NCBI RefSeq assembly: GCF_002952055.1
Contig: NZ_CP021255.1
Location: forward strand, 62,001-126,000
Source of the DNA: Desulfobulbus oralis
Lineage (GTDB): Bacteria; Desulfobacterota; Desulfobulbia; Desulfobulbales; Desulfobulbaceae
DNA: 64,000 bases
Direction of reading: 5' to 3'
The notes beneath the pieces are model-generated. The model had not been told where the DNA came from, did no database searches, and worked only from the letters and a program-made list of their open reading frames with translations. The translations under genes were made by a program, and so were the position numbers. Positions 55,497 through 64,000 of this stretch are shown here, in pieces (the first letter of the stretch is position 1; each line of letters opens with the position of its first letter).

Positions 55497-57260
55497 GTGA
55501 TGCTGAATCAGTGCGTTGCCCTTCCGCCCTACGAGGTTTTTACTCGCCATGCGCATTGCCGCGACTTTTTCAACGAGCTGGTAAGTCCAGTACAAATTCT
55601 CAAAAACCCAAACATGCTGGATAGGGCTGCAATGATGCACCTGGAGCGACGCGTACCTTGGGCCATAGCCGGATGTATCTTCCTTCTTGCCCTGGCCATA
55701 CGCTTAATGGGAATAAGCTGGGGGCTGCCGGAAAAGCTGGATATTCATCCAGATGAAAACATGTATGTCATCAGTAATGTGAGCAAAATCCTGCAACAAC
55801 TCACCGATGTCTATCAGCATAAAGCCCCCTTTTCCCTGAAGGCTTTAGATCCTGGATTTCTTAATTATCCAGCTTTTATCATGTACTTGTGTGGCACACT
55901 GTATGTAGTTGCAACGAAAATCGGGCTTATTAGTCCTACATTGGCGAATATGTATCTTGTGGGACGATGTATAAGTGCTTTTTTTGGAGCAGCCACCTCA
56001 CTTGTTGGCATGTCTATTGTCAGAAAAATGGGAGGACAAACAATTTCTTGTGTATTGACAGGATTGTGCTTGGCTCTTTGTCCTCAAAATATATGGGATA
56101 GCCATGTAGCAGCAACAGATGTACTCATGACTTTCTGGATAATGCTTACGTTATTTGCGGCTATAAAAATAATAGAAAAAGGAAGAAAACGAGACTATAT
56201 TACTGCAGGATTATTTCTGGGTATTGCTATTGGTAGTAAATATACAGCAGCAATTGCATCAGTTTCGATCATTACTGCAACATTTTTTATAAATAGAACA
56301 TTTATTCAATCATTAAATAAGTTGTTTTTATCCTTTATCAGTACAATCTGTGCTTTCTTTTTAGTTGCACCGTTCAGTTTATTGCGGTTTCAAGACCTGA
56401 TTCAGGCCATGCTGTATGAACATAAACACACCACAGGATTTCACTATGGATTCAGTTTGCCGGCATCAGGGTGGCAATACCATAAATATATCTATCAACT
56501 ATTTGCAGCGTGGCCATTCAGTTTAGGATTGGCACTATATATTTTCTGTATGATTGGATTAGTTGCAACTGTATTTCGCCTGAATAAAAATATTTTTATA
56601 TTGTTGATTTTCTTTATTGTCTATTTTTTAATTACAGGCAATTGGATGCTTACTCCATTACGATATTATCTGCCACTTTTATCGGTCATGATAGTTATAG
56701 CCAGTTTTTGGGCTGGAAAGTACCTAGAAAATGCGAAATCTTATCTACCACGTATTATAATCTCTTTGGGTATTTTGGTTATAATTGGATATACAGTCAT
56801 TTTTAGTTGGCAGACAACATTGAGATTTAAAAACGATACCCGTATTGAGGCAGCAAAATGGTTAAATGAATATTGCGCAAAAAATAATATAAACGAATTT
56901 ATTACTATTGGCGCAATTAATTATTCTGCAACTGCAAATAATGGAAATTTCAAAAAAATCTCCTATGTGAGTGAAATTGATTTCTTTAGAAATTACAGAA
57001 ACAAACAGATCGATATGCTACAAATAACCTCTATCATGTACAACAGAGCCTACAGACACAATAATCCTTTAACAAAAGGAATGTATGAAGAGATACGACA
57101 TAAAAATTATAGATTAATAAAACGTTTTGCATCAGATTTCATCAATAAAAATATCTACACCAAACTTGATCCAATGTTTGAAGGATATTTTATATCACCA
57201 ACATTAGAATTTTATCGCCCGATAGGCAGCACTCATGGCGCTGCTGTCCCACTACCTTGA
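55497..57260 (+). CDS. GT-C (PMT/ArnT-like, GT39-type) membrane glycosyltransferase
   Basis: Up to 587 residues with about ten membrane helices. After the first helix comes DIHPDENMYVIS, the acidic catalytic loop of GT-C enzymes that use polyprenyl-phospho-sugars; GSKYTAAIA and DSHVAATDVLMTFW are also family-like. It lies directly after three genes for a polyprenyl-phospho-pentose donor, so it is the likely transferase of D-arabinofuranose to an envelope glycan, lipid or protein. The start is uncertain: GTG 55497 has no good site, and ATG 55632 (AGGG upstream) would drop 45 residues. The gene is strongly AT-rich. Acceptor unknown. Confidence 0.8.
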   Translation: MMLNQCVALPPYEVFTRHAHCRDFFNELVSPVQILKNPNMLDRAAMMHLERRVPWAIAGCIFLLALAIRLMGISWGLPEKLDIHPDENMYVISNVSKILQQLTDVYQHKAPFSLKALDPGFLNYPAFIMYLCGTLYVVATKIGLISPTLANMYLVGRCISAFFGAATSLVGMSIVRKMGGQTISCVLTGLCLALCPQNIWDSHVAATDVLMTFWIMLTLFAAIKIIEKGRKRDYITAGLFLGIAIGSKYTAAIASVSIITATFFINRTFIQSLNKLFLSFISTICAFFLVAPFSLLRFQDLIQAMLYEHKHTTGFHYGFSLPASGWQYHKYIYQLFAAWPFSLGLALYIFCMIGLVATVFRLNKNIFILLIFFIVYFLITGNWMLTPLRYYLPLLSVMIVIASFWAGKYLENAKSYLPRIIISLGILVIIGYTVIFSWQTTLRFKNDTRIEAAKWLNEYCAKNNINEFITIGAINYSATANNGNFKKISYVSEIDFFRNYRNKQIDMLQITSIMYNRAYRHNNPLTKGMYEEIRHKNYRLIKRFASDFINKNIYTKLDPMFEGYFISPTLEFYRPIGSTHGAAVPLP

Positions 57261-57304
57261 GAACGGTAGATTCTCATGGCACACATGCACCGCTCGGGCG
57301 GGGC

Positions 57305-57333
57305 GCTCCTGCCGTACCATAGCGCTCAGGAGC
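57305..57333. terminator. hairpin in the convergent gap between GT-C gene and thiL
   Basis: GCTCCTG (57305-57311) and CAGGAGC (57327-57333) form a 7-bp stem with a 15-base loop between two converging genes. There is no U-tract on either side, so termination is only suggested. Confidence 0.3.
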
Positions 57334-57364
57334 TTCCCAAAAGGCGCCCGGCCCGGCACCAGCT

Positions 57365-58357
57365 TCACAACCCGGGCTCGCAAAAATGTTCGTAGCCCTG
57401 GTAGTCAAGCGGCGAGTCCCGGCCATCCCCGGCCACAAGCCGGAGGCCGGCGCCGGCATCCATGCAGCCTATGGGAGTCAGTCTCAGGCCGCATTTCCGG
57501 GCAATGGCCCGCAGCGCCGTGTCGTGCTCCGGAGCGGCGGTGAAGAGGAGTTCAAAGTCCTCGCCACCCTTCAGCATCCAGTCCTGAGGGTTGGCATCAA
57601 GGAGTCGGGCAGCCTCGGTCAGGATGTTTGAGGCAGGCAGGCGATCGGCGAAAATCCGCGCTCCCAGACCCGAGGCAGCGCAGAGCTGGGCCACGTCGCT
57701 GGCCGGGCCATCCGAGCTGTCCATCATGGCATGCACGAGCCCGCTTGCCGCAAGCTGCTGTCCCAAAGCGACCCGCGCTTCCGGATTCAAATGCCTGTCC
57801 ACAAGCGGGGCGAAGTCCGGCGCGCAACCGGCCCGATCCGCCTGCAACAGCGCCAGCCCGGCAGCGGCAAAGCCCAGATTCCCGCTCACATACAGGGCAT
57901 CGCCCTGTTGAGCGCCGCTCCGGTACAGCACCTCGCCGGCCGCCATTTCTCCCAAGATCGTCAGACTGAAGCAAAAGCCTCCGGGGCTGGCCACGGTATC
58001 GCCGCCCACCAGGGTGCAGCCGTAGTCCCGGCAGGCCGCATGCAAACCCCGATTGAAGGCCAGGACCCAGGCCTCGTCAAAACCCGGCGGCAGGCCAGAA
58101 GAGAGCAAAAGCAATGTGGGCCTGCCGCCCATGGCCGCGATGTCGCTGACATTCACGCTCACGAGCTTCCGCCCCAGCAGGTCGGGCGGATGGAAAGAGC
58201 GGTCAAAATGCACTCCCTCCACCATCGTGTCCAGGCTCAAAAGCTGCACCAGCCCGCTGCCCTTGCCGATGACCGCGCAGTCGTCGCCCATGCCCCTGAG
58301 GATGTCCGGGCAAGTGCTCTGGACGGCAAGACTCCGGATATACTCACGCTCGTTCAT
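57365..58357 (-). CDS. thiL: thiamine-monophosphate kinase
   Basis: A 330-residue kinase making thiamine diphosphate. Family signatures: GMGDDCAVI at about 22-30, [36 protein letters not shown], and the C-terminal [11 protein letters not shown]. It overlaps fluC by four bases. Confidence 0.96.
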   Translation of the reverse strand: MNEREYIRSLAVQSTCPDILRGMGDDCAVIGKGSGLVQLLSLDTMVEGVHFDRSFHPPDLLGRKLVSVNVSDIAAMGGRPTLLLLSSGLPPGFDEAWVLAFNRGLHAACRDYGCTLVGGDTVASPGGFCFSLTILGEMAAGEVLYRSGAQQGDALYVSGNLGFAAAGLALLQADRAGCAPDFAPLVDRHLNPEARVALGQQLAASGLVHAMMDSSDGPASDVAQLCAASGLGARIFADRLPASNILTEAARLLDANPQDWMLKGGEDFELLFTAAPEHDTALRAIARKCGLRLTPIGCMDAGAGLRLVAGDGRDSPLDYQGYEHFCEPGL

Positions 58358-58752
58358 GGCAGCGTCCCCCGCCCCAGAGCCACCGTCAAAAGGCCCAACA
58401 CGGTCATGCCGAGCGCAGCGCCCACGTGCAGTGCAATGGCGACCGCAGCCAGGGCCAGCCGGCCGCTTTGCAGCAGGGCGACGATTTCAATGGCAAAGGT
58501 GGAAAAGGTCGTCAGTCCGCCCAGAAAGCCGGTGATAATGGCCAGCCGCCATTCCGGCGCCAGGCTCGGGTGCAGGGCAAAAAAGGCGGAGGCCATGCCA
58601 ATGAGGTAAGCGCCCAGGCAGTTGGCCAGGAGCGTGCCCGGAGGAATGGCCGGAAACAGGCTGTTCAGGGCCCGGCCCAGAAGCCAGCGGAGTACCGCGC
58701 CGCAGGAGGCCCCAAGGCTGATGACAGCAAGGGCTGCGAGTGCTTTTCCCAT
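58354..58752 (-). CDS. fluC: fluoride channel FluC/CrcB
   Basis: A 132-residue four-helix fluoride exporter. [24 protein letters not shown] and [13 protein letters not shown] are the family motifs. I chose ATG 58752 ([10 protein letters not shown]), with AAGGAG upstream, over an ATG at 58782. No fluoride riboswitch core was found upstream by eye. Confidence 0.95.
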   Translation of the reverse strand: MGKALAALAVISLGASCGAVLRWLLGRALNSLFPAIPPGTLLANCLGAYLIGMASAFFALHPSLAPEWRLAIITGFLGGLTTFSTFAIEIVALLQSGRLALAAVAIALHVGAALGMTVLGLLTVALGRGTLP

Positions 58753-59019
58753 GTCCCCGGAACTCCTTGACCGTGTGTTCATCCGGCAGCGTCTTGAGCG
58801 CCGTGCATTTCAGCCCGCGCCTGCCCCGCTTCAAGGGGGTGAACCAAGGGCGGCCGGTTGATCCGGTCGCCCCCGAGCGGCTTTGGGGCCTGCCGACCGC
58901 AGCGCTCGAAGCAGCGTGCCAGGATGGGCGGGCCCGGTGGCAGGCAGGGCCACCAAGAGCGAGACCGCTTCCCGTGGAGGGCAGCGGCCCTGCTGCACCA
59001 GGAGCCCGGGCGAACGAGT

Positions 59020-59763
59020 TCAGCCCTGTGCCGCCAGCTTTTGCCGGGCCGCATCCGCTTCCCGCTCCAGGGCGGCCCGGCGCTGCTCGTCGATGCCCAG
59101 GGCCAGGGCCAGATCTTGCAGGTAGTGGCGCTCCGCGTCCACATCCGCATCGATGATCAGACAGGACAGGCGGTAGACATCCTCGCCCTGCTCCTGGGAC
59201 TGCACGTTTTTGGCCAGGGCAGCCGGGTCGACGGCCGCTTCGGTCCATGCCTGCTGCATGGCACTCGTGTCCCGGCCGGGATACATGTGCTGCAGCAAGG
59301 CGGCTATGCGCCCCTGCTCGCTGGCATCAATGCGGCCATCAGCCCTGGCGGCAAAAACCATGGCCTGAATCAGCAGTTGCGCGGCCGGATCATCCATGGC
59401 AATGCTGCCCTGCGCAGAGCCCTGCCGGGCTGCTGCCTGCTGATCCATCCATTTCTGGTAAAAATTCCAGGCAACCGCCCCCAGCCCGGCCAGCCCGGCG
59501 GTCTTCACCGCCCCTTTGGGCAGCACTGTGCCCAAAACCGCGCCCAGAATGCCGGCGCCTACCAGCCCGCCCATTCCGGCCGGGGCCTTCTGGCCAAGCT
59601 CCTGAACGCCGGTTTTGGCCTTTTCGCTCAGAGTCTGCAACTGCTCCCGCCAGGCTTCCGGCGTCTTTTGGCCGAGTTCCTGGGCTCCTGTCCTGACCTT
59701 TTCCGTCAGCGCCCTGAGTTTGTCACCAAATTCCTTGTTTTCCAGAATGTCAAAAAGTCCCAT
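59020..59763 (-). CDS. DUF533/YebE-like protein with TerB-like domain
   Basis: A 247-residue protein starting MGLFDILENKEFGDKL. A predicted helical/coiled N-terminal part contains two imperfect repeats (EKVRTGAQELGQKTPEA and EKAKTGVQELGQKAPAG), then a glycine-rich hydrophobic segment (LVGAGILGAVLGTVLPKG) and a TerB-like helical domain with FAARADGRIDASEQGRI and LIIDADVDAERHYL. ATG 59763 has a strong GGAGGAG site. The family is membrane-associated and of unknown function. Confidence 0.85.
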   Translation of the reverse strand: MGLFDILENKEFGDKLRALTEKVRTGAQELGQKTPEAWREQLQTLSEKAKTGVQELGQKAPAGMGGLVGAGILGAVLGTVLPKGAVKTAGLAGLGAVAWNFYQKWMDQQAAARQGSAQGSIAMDDPAAQLLIQAMVFAARADGRIDASEQGRIAALLQHMYPGRDTSAMQQAWTEAAVDPAALAKNVQSQEQGEDVYRLSCLIIDADVDAERHYLQDLALALGIDEQRRAALEREADAARQKLAAQG

Positions 59764-60295
59764 GATGCCTCTCCTCCAAGAAATAGAATCGCCTGGCCAG
59801 TTGCACGCGGATCGCGACGGCCAGACCCTGCCGCCATGCGGAGTTCCCTCTTTTGTTATCATGAATGGGCCGCTTCGCAAGGTCCTGACTGGGTCGAAAA
59901 GCGCCCGCTGCCCCAGGCTTCAGCCCAAGGTGGCGGTCCAGGCAAGGATAAAGAGGCATGCATGTGCAATCATCTGCCTGCTGCGAGCCAGGCCCCCTTT
60001 GAATACTTTCTCAGTAAAGGCAAGGAGCAGCGCAGAGTGGCCGCACATTGTGAAAAGCTTGCCCAGACCTTTCTCTTTTTCCTTTACCCGGCCGCTTCAA
60101 CGAGTCGGGTCAGATACTTTGCAGACACAGCGGAGATTCGTTGTCCTCACCCGAGTATGGCAGCCCGGCCTCTGGCCGGCGCCTGCACCGCCCCTGCCCG
60201 GTGGCGCAAGGCCAACAGCAGAAGTGCCAAAAGGCGCGCAACACTGAGCGGCTTCAGGCTCTGCCCCTGCCGGCAAGGCCCTGATCGAACAAGCT
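59764..60295. other. intergenic, no supported gene
   Basis: About 530 bases between the DUF533 gene start and the stop of the VCBS-repeat gene. A plus-strand frame from ATG 59960 (MCNHLPAASQAPFEYF) has an AAAGAGG-like site, but its translation matches nothing I know and later turns into arginine/proline-rich sequence antisense to the neighbour. No clear promoter or terminator was seen. Confidence 0.4.
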
Positions 60296-61939
60296 CTATT
60301 GCGCCAGCACCAGGCGGTGCAGCGTGGTTTTGGGGCTACTCCAGAGCTGCAGAGGCGACACATTGTCGGTTTCGGCAACAAAGAGCTGCACGCGCTGGGG
60401 ACCGCTCCTGTCGGGCAGCACCTGGTAGCCCGCGGTGTAGCCGGGCACGGGCCGGGTTTCCCAAAGCACGCGCAGGCCATTGCCCTCCCATCTGAGAGCG
60501 GAGAGCGAGCTGCCGTCAAAGTAGCGGATACTGGTCAGATACGGCACTGTGACCACCTTGTTCTTGCCGACCACCACTTCCGGCACGCCGTCCTGATCCG
60601 GATCGGCAACGACGATCCTGGTATGCAGGTAGTCGGGCTCGGTCTCCGCCTTGGCCACGGCCGAAACGGTGCCGTAAAAGTGGCGGCTGGCGCCGTATTC
60701 ATCCGCACTGGTCCAGACCAGCTCGCCACCCTTGAAGACCTGCAGGCGGTTCCTGCCGTTGATGGCCACAATCTCCAGCTTGCCGTCGCCGTCCAGATCC
60801 ACCGGCGCTATGTCGTAGACATTGTAGCCCATGGGCAGCGGCAGATTGCGGCCGCTGGGCGCAAGCCCGTTCTTTTCGTAGCGCATGAGGGCGATGGCGC
60901 CGCCAGCCGCTCTTCCCGGAGGCGGCGTCTGGCCCAGCAGCATGGCGCTGCCGTCGGGCATGGCAATGGCGTTCAGATAATAGGGTATCCGGTCTTCCAG
61001 ACACAGCAGTTTGCCGTCTTGCCATTCCCAGATGGCAGAGGAGGCCAGATTGCCGTTGCTGGCGCCCACGTACAGCTCCGGCACCCCGTTTTTGTTGGCA
61101 TCCACCAGAGAGAGGGCCAGATAGTGCAGATAGCCCGGCAGAGGCTGGGAGAATTTGCGCGTAAAGCGCCCCTGGTCATAACGATAGACTTCGAGGCTTT
61201 TCCGGGCCAGGATGACCAGATCCTGTTCGCCGTCGCCGTCCACATCGCCGATGTTGAAATCCAGCGTTTCCAGCCCGATCGGCAGGCCGCGCAGGCTCTC
61301 CACGAGCTGGTAGCCGCCGCTCTGATTCGAAAGACCGGCCATGGAGTCTGCCAGCATGCCCCTGCGCCAGGCCCGTTCCGGATTGTCGCTGACAGGGGGG
61401 GCGGCTTCGGGGCTTGCCCCCGCCCCGGGCCGGCCTTCGATAACGGAGCCGATGTCGGCGGCCAGCTCCTCCACCGCTGCCAGCGGGTCATTGACGTCGG
61501 CCAACAGCCGGCTCAGCTTTTTAGGCGCAGCGCCGCCACGGGCAAAGAGATAACTCGCCACCTCGTCCTGCCGGGTGGCGCCCGGGCCCAGGGTGCTGAT
61601 CACCAGATAATCCGCGCCGGAATCGGCCAGCAAGGAGCCGACCGCGGTGAAATTCCGGTTTTTCAGGGCCTGTTGCACCTGTTTGGCGATGCGGTCCTGG
61701 GCAGTGGCGACAATGCCGGCATGGGCGGCAAGCCGGCTGGCCAGAACGCTCGCCAGCCCGCTTTGCAGATGGGCGGGCGCATTTGGAGTCTGCACGCTGA
61801 AGGGCAAAACAAGCACCCGTTTTGGGGCATCCTGGGCAAGCTGGGCGGCCGGTGCCGGCGCCGCACAGAGTCCAATGCAAAGCAAAACGCCCAAAAGTGT
61901 CCGGACAGGGCCGGAGAACAGCAGGCACATATGGTTCAC
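60296..61939 (-). CDS. exported FG-GAP/VCBS-repeat protein with TolB/CsgG-like N-terminal domain
   Basis: A 547-residue protein. A signal peptide (about to AAPAPAA, residue 32) is followed by an N-terminal domain beginning KRVLVLPFSVQTPNAPAHLQSGLASVLASRL, as in proteins that form periplasmic TolB/CsgG-like folds. The second half has FG-GAP-type repeats with calcium-loop-like segments (FNIGDVDGDGEQDLVI, DLDGDGKLEIVAI, DPDQDGVPEVVVG), suggesting a beta-propeller. GTG 61939 has GAGG upstream; ATG 61930 is an alternative. Similar proteins occur in sulfate- and metal-reducing deltaproteobacteria; function unknown. Confidence 0.8.
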   Translation of the reverse strand: MNHMCLLFSGPVRTLLGVLLCIGLCAAPAPAAQLAQDAPKRVLVLPFSVQTPNAPAHLQSGLASVLASRLAAHAGIVATAQDRIAKQVQQALKNRNFTAVGSLLADSGADYLVISTLGPGATRQDEVASYLFARGGAAPKKLSRLLADVNDPLAAVEELAADIGSVIEGRPGAGASPEAAPPVSDNPERAWRRGMLADSMAGLSNQSGGYQLVESLRGLPIGLETLDFNIGDVDGDGEQDLVILARKSLEVYRYDQGRFTRKFSQPLPGYLHYLALSLVDANKNGVPELYVGASNGNLASSAIWEWQDGKLLCLEDRIPYYLNAIAMPDGSAMLLGQTPPPGRAAGGAIALMRYEKNGLAPSGRNLPLPMGYNVYDIAPVDLDGDGKLEIVAINGRNRLQVFKGGELVWTSADEYGASRHFYGTVSAVAKAETEPDYLHTRIVVADPDQDGVPEVVVGKNKVVTVPYLTSIRYFDGSSLSALRWEGNGLRVLWETRPVPGYTAGYQVLPDRSGPQRVQLFVAETDNVSPLQLWSSPKTTLHRLVLAQ

Positions 61940-61988
61940 TGCAGCCTCATGGATAATTTCACAAAAAACAGCCCAGGCCCCTGCAGGC

Positions 61989-63548
61989 TCAGACCCGCGC
62001 CGCCGGGCTTTCCCGCGTAAAATGGTGCAGCAGAGCGCTCACCAGATCAGCAATGGTATGGCGTTCCGGCATGATGGCGACCGGGAGGCCGTATTCGGCA
62101 ATGGTTTTGGCCGTCACCGGGCCGATGGCCGCGAGCCTGACCCGAGCCAGCGCCTGCCGCAGGGCCGCTTCGTTTTCGCAGGCCAAAAGGGCAAAGCAGT
62201 TGCGCACCGTGGAGGAGCTGGTGAAGGTGATGCAATCGACCGCTCCCGCATCCAGCGCGGCCTGCAGTTCCGCGCCGGCTTCCGTGGCCGGCACGGTTTC
62301 GTAGGCCGGCACGACCATGACCGTCGCGCCGGCGGCACGCAGCTTGTCCGGCAGGATTTTGCCGGCCTGCGCAGCCTGCGGCAGCAGAAAACGCTGGCCC
62401 TGGGCAAAGCCGCTGGCAATCAGGGCCTCGGCCAGCGCCTCGCCCGTGTATTTTTCCGGCAGGAAATCGGCCCGGAGCCCGAAAGGCCGGAGCGCCTTTG
62501 CCGTGGAGGAGCCCACCGCGGCGATGCGCAGGCCGTACAGGGCGCGGCTGTCCTGCCCCGCCTGCTGCAGGCGGCGGAAGAAATGCTGCACCGTATTCGG
62601 GCTGGTGAAAAGCAGCCAGTCAAAATCGGCCAGCCGCTCCAGGGCCGCGTCAAGCTGACTGTAATCCGCCAGCTCGCGCACCTCGATGGTCGGGCATTCC
62701 AGGCAATCCGCACCCAGATTTTCGAGCTGGCTCACCAGGGCGCTCGCCTGCTCCCGGGTGCGGGTCACCACGATGCGCCGGCCAAAGAGCGGCCGCTTTT
62801 CAAACCAGTTGATGCAGCCCCGCGCCTGCACCACCTCGCCCACAATAACGAGCGCAGGCGGTTTGATGGCCGCCGCCCGCACCCGATCGCCGATGTCGGC
62901 CAGGGTGCCGATGACCGATTCCTGCTGTGGCATGGAGGCCCAGCGCACCACGGCTGCCGGGGTTTCCGGCCTGCGCCCGGCGGCCATCAGCTTCTGGGCG
63001 ATATCGGGCAGATTCTTGATGCCCATATAGATGACCAGGGTGCCTGCGCCGGTGGCCAGTTTGTTCCAGTCGATGTTGGAAAGGGGCTTGTCCGGGTCTT
63101 CGTGGCCGGTGATGAAGGCCACGGAGGCGGTATACCTCCGGTGCGTGATGGGAATGCCGGTGTAGGTGGCGGCCGCGGAAGCGGCGGTCACGCCGGGCAC
63201 GGCCTCGAAGGCTATGCCATAGGCCGCCAGTTCCTCTATCTCCTCGCCGCCCCGGCCAAAGATGAAGGGATCGCCGCCCTTGAGCCGCACCACCGTCCTG
63301 CCGGCCCTGGCATGCTCGACCAACAGCCTGTTGATGTGCTCCTGGGTGCAGGCATGCAGACCGCCGCCCTTTTTGCCCACATAGATCCGAATGCAGTCTT
63401 TGGGCGCGTGGCGCAGGAGCTTCGCGTTGGCGAGATAGTCATAGACCACGACCTCGGCCTGTTGCAGGAGTTCCCTGCCGCGCAGGGTCAGCAAACCCGG
63501 ATCGCCCGGGCCCGCGCCAACCAGATACACCTTGCCCTCATGCTGCAT
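61989..63548 (-). CDS. cobA-hemD: fused uroporphyrinogen-III C-methyltransferase / uroporphyrinogen-III synthase
   Basis: A 519-residue fusion. The N-terminal half is SUMT (VYLVGAGPGDPGLLTLRG, VVRLKGGDPFIFGRGGEE, YTGIPITHR) and the C-terminal half, from about 265 (GRRIVVTRTREQASALVSQL), is HemD, with FTSSSTVRNCFALL. It closes the tetrapyrrole ring and makes precorrin-2 for sirohaem, cobalamin or the alternative haem route. It follows hemC by 29 bases on the same strand. The same fusion is common in Firmicutes and deltaproteobacteria. Confidence 0.96.
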   Translation of the reverse strand: MQHEGKVYLVGAGPGDPGLLTLRGRELLQQAEVVVYDYLANAKLLRHAPKDCIRIYVGKKGGGLHACTQEHINRLLVEHARAGRTVVRLKGGDPFIFGRGGEEIEELAAYGIAFEAVPGVTAASAAATYTGIPITHRRYTASVAFITGHEDPDKPLSNIDWNKLATGAGTLVIYMGIKNLPDIAQKLMAAGRRPETPAAVVRWASMPQQESVIGTLADIGDRVRAAAIKPPALVIVGEVVQARGCINWFEKRPLFGRRIVVTRTREQASALVSQLENLGADCLECPTIEVRELADYSQLDAALERLADFDWLLFTSPNTVQHFFRRLQQAGQDSRALYGLRIAAVGSSTAKALRPFGLRADFLPEKYTGEALAEALIASGFAQGQRFLLPQAAQAGKILPDKLRAAGATVMVVPAYETVPATEAGAELQAALDAGAVDCITFTSSSTVRNCFALLACENEAALRQALARVRLAAIGPVTAKTIAEYGLPVAIMPERHTIADLVSALLHHFTRESPAARV

Positions 63549-63577
63549 GGGATCGATCCTCCAGATCGCAGAAGAAA

Positions 63578-64000
63578 TCAGGATAAGGGGCCTTGATACA
63601 CCGCTTCGAGAATGGCCCTGCCGCCCCGGGCCAAAAGCGCTTCAGCCAGCTCGCGGCCCAGGTTTTCGGCCCCGGAGCGTGCCGAGGAGCGGGTTTCCCG
63701 CAAAACGGTCTTGCCATCCGCCGTGGCGATGAGGCCGCTCAGCTCGACCCGCCCGGCATGCAGGGTGGCGTAGGCGCCGATCGGCACCTGACAGCCGCCT
63801 TCGAGCCGGGTCAGGAAGGCTCGTTCCGCCGCAACCGTGACGGCGGTTTCGGCATGGTGCAATGGCAGAATCCGCTCCAGGAGCACGGCATCCGAGCGCC
63901 TCATCTCAATGCCCAGGGCGCCCTGCCCCACGGCAGGCAACATGGTTTCAGGCGCCATGTTGGCCGTGATGCGCGCCTCCAGTCCCAATCTCCTGAGCCC
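63578..64000 (-). CDS. hemC: porphobilinogen deaminase, C-terminal part (runs off window)
   Basis: The visible 140 residues are the C-terminal portion of HemC: LRRLGLEARITANMAP, MLPAVGQGALGIEMR, the AERAFLTRLEGGCQVPIGAYA segment with the dipyrromethane-binding Cys, and the domain 3 tail. The frame is open to the window edge, so the 5' end lies beyond 64000. It is the first seen gene of the hemC-cobA/hemD pair. Confidence 0.95.
   Translation of the reverse strand, partial: GLRRLGLEARITANMAPETMLPAVGQGALGIEMRRSDAVLLERILPLHHAETAVTVAAERAFLTRLEGGCQVPIGAYATLHAGRVELSGLIATADGKTVLRETRSSARSGAENLGRELAEALLARGGRAILEAVYQGPLS

Noticed and set aside
58753-59019. Fluoride riboswitch upstream of fluC
   Set aside because: The conserved core was looked for in this gap and not found by eye.
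58858-60495. Plus-strand open frame of 545 residues
   Set aside because: It is mostly antisense to the DUF533 gene and to the 3' end of the VCBS-repeat gene; rich in Arg, Pro and Ala without domain features.
61647-63596. Plus-strand open frame of 649 residues
   Set aside because: It lies opposite cobA-hemD and the start of the VCBS-repeat gene, which are certain; its translation has no recognisable motif.
1-64000. CRISPR array, rRNA, tRNA genes, prophage
   Set aside because: No regularly spaced repeats, no rRNA-like or tRNA-like sequence and no phage structural genes were seen on either strand.

Overview
The window looks like a chromosomal piece of a Gram-negative, probably anaerobic deltaproteobacterium of the Desulfobulbales type. 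The grounds are a complete Mla outer-membrane lipid transport operon, DUF1302-like and TonB-dependent outer-membrane proteins, a fused CobA-HemD next to hemC, and a fatty-acid operon carrying acyl-CoA dehydrogenase plus ferredoxin-EtfA. The taxon is inference; no rRNA or tRNA gene was seen.

Region 1 (about 473-30400) is a hybrid NRPS-PKS locus of the yersiniabactin/pyochelin kind. A divergent type II thioesterase (minus) faces a plus-strand run: NRPS1 (ArCP-Cy-A-PCP-Cy-A-PCP), PKS (KS, decayed AT, KR, ACP), a TonB-dependent receptor, NRPS3 (Cy-A-PCP), NRPS4 (docking-Cy-A[MT]-PCP-TE) and a saccharopine-dehydrogenase-like reductase. Convergent to these lie two fused permease-ATPase ABC transporters resembling YbtP/YbtQ and a Vat-type acetyltransferase. 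All four adenylation domains carry the cysteine-type signature of HMWP2/PchE. The predicted product is therefore an aryl-capped chain with four cysteine-derived five-membered rings interrupted by one beta-hydroxy ketide unit, one ring more than yersiniabactin. The PKS acyltransferase lacks its catalytic serine and a middle section, so malonyl loading must come in trans. No aryl-AMP ligase, salicylate synthase, phosphopantetheinyl transferase or AraC/Fur-type regulator gene is visible in the window.

Region 2 (30679-35278) is a three-gene export-like unit: an MMPL/RND permease, a LolA-like periplasmic protein and a DUF1302-like beta-barrel protein.

Region 3 (35494-50181, all minus strand) is housekeeping: yceD-rpmF-plsX-fabH-acd-etfB-etfA-fabG-acpP-fabF-rpiB, a terminator, nrdR-ribD, and upstream the mla operon (hypothetical-mlaE-mlaF-mlaD-mlaA-mlaC). 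fabD is missing from its usual place between fabH and fabG; acd-etfBA sits there.

Region 4 (50314-57260) holds an orphan PAS/H-box protein, a gene-poor stretch with a possible transposase remnant, and then a four-gene, locally AT-rich cassette: HAD-UbiA fusion, DprE1-like oxidase, DprE2-like reductase and a GT-C glycosyltransferase. This is the mycobacterial polyprenyl-phospho-D-arabinofuranose pathway in a Gram-negative genome, with a dedicated transferase.

Region 5 (57365-64000, minus strand) is thiL-fluC, a DUF533/TerB-like protein, a secreted VCBS-repeat protein, cobA-hemD and the 3' part of hemC, which runs off the window.

All compositional statements are by eye; no base counts were computed.
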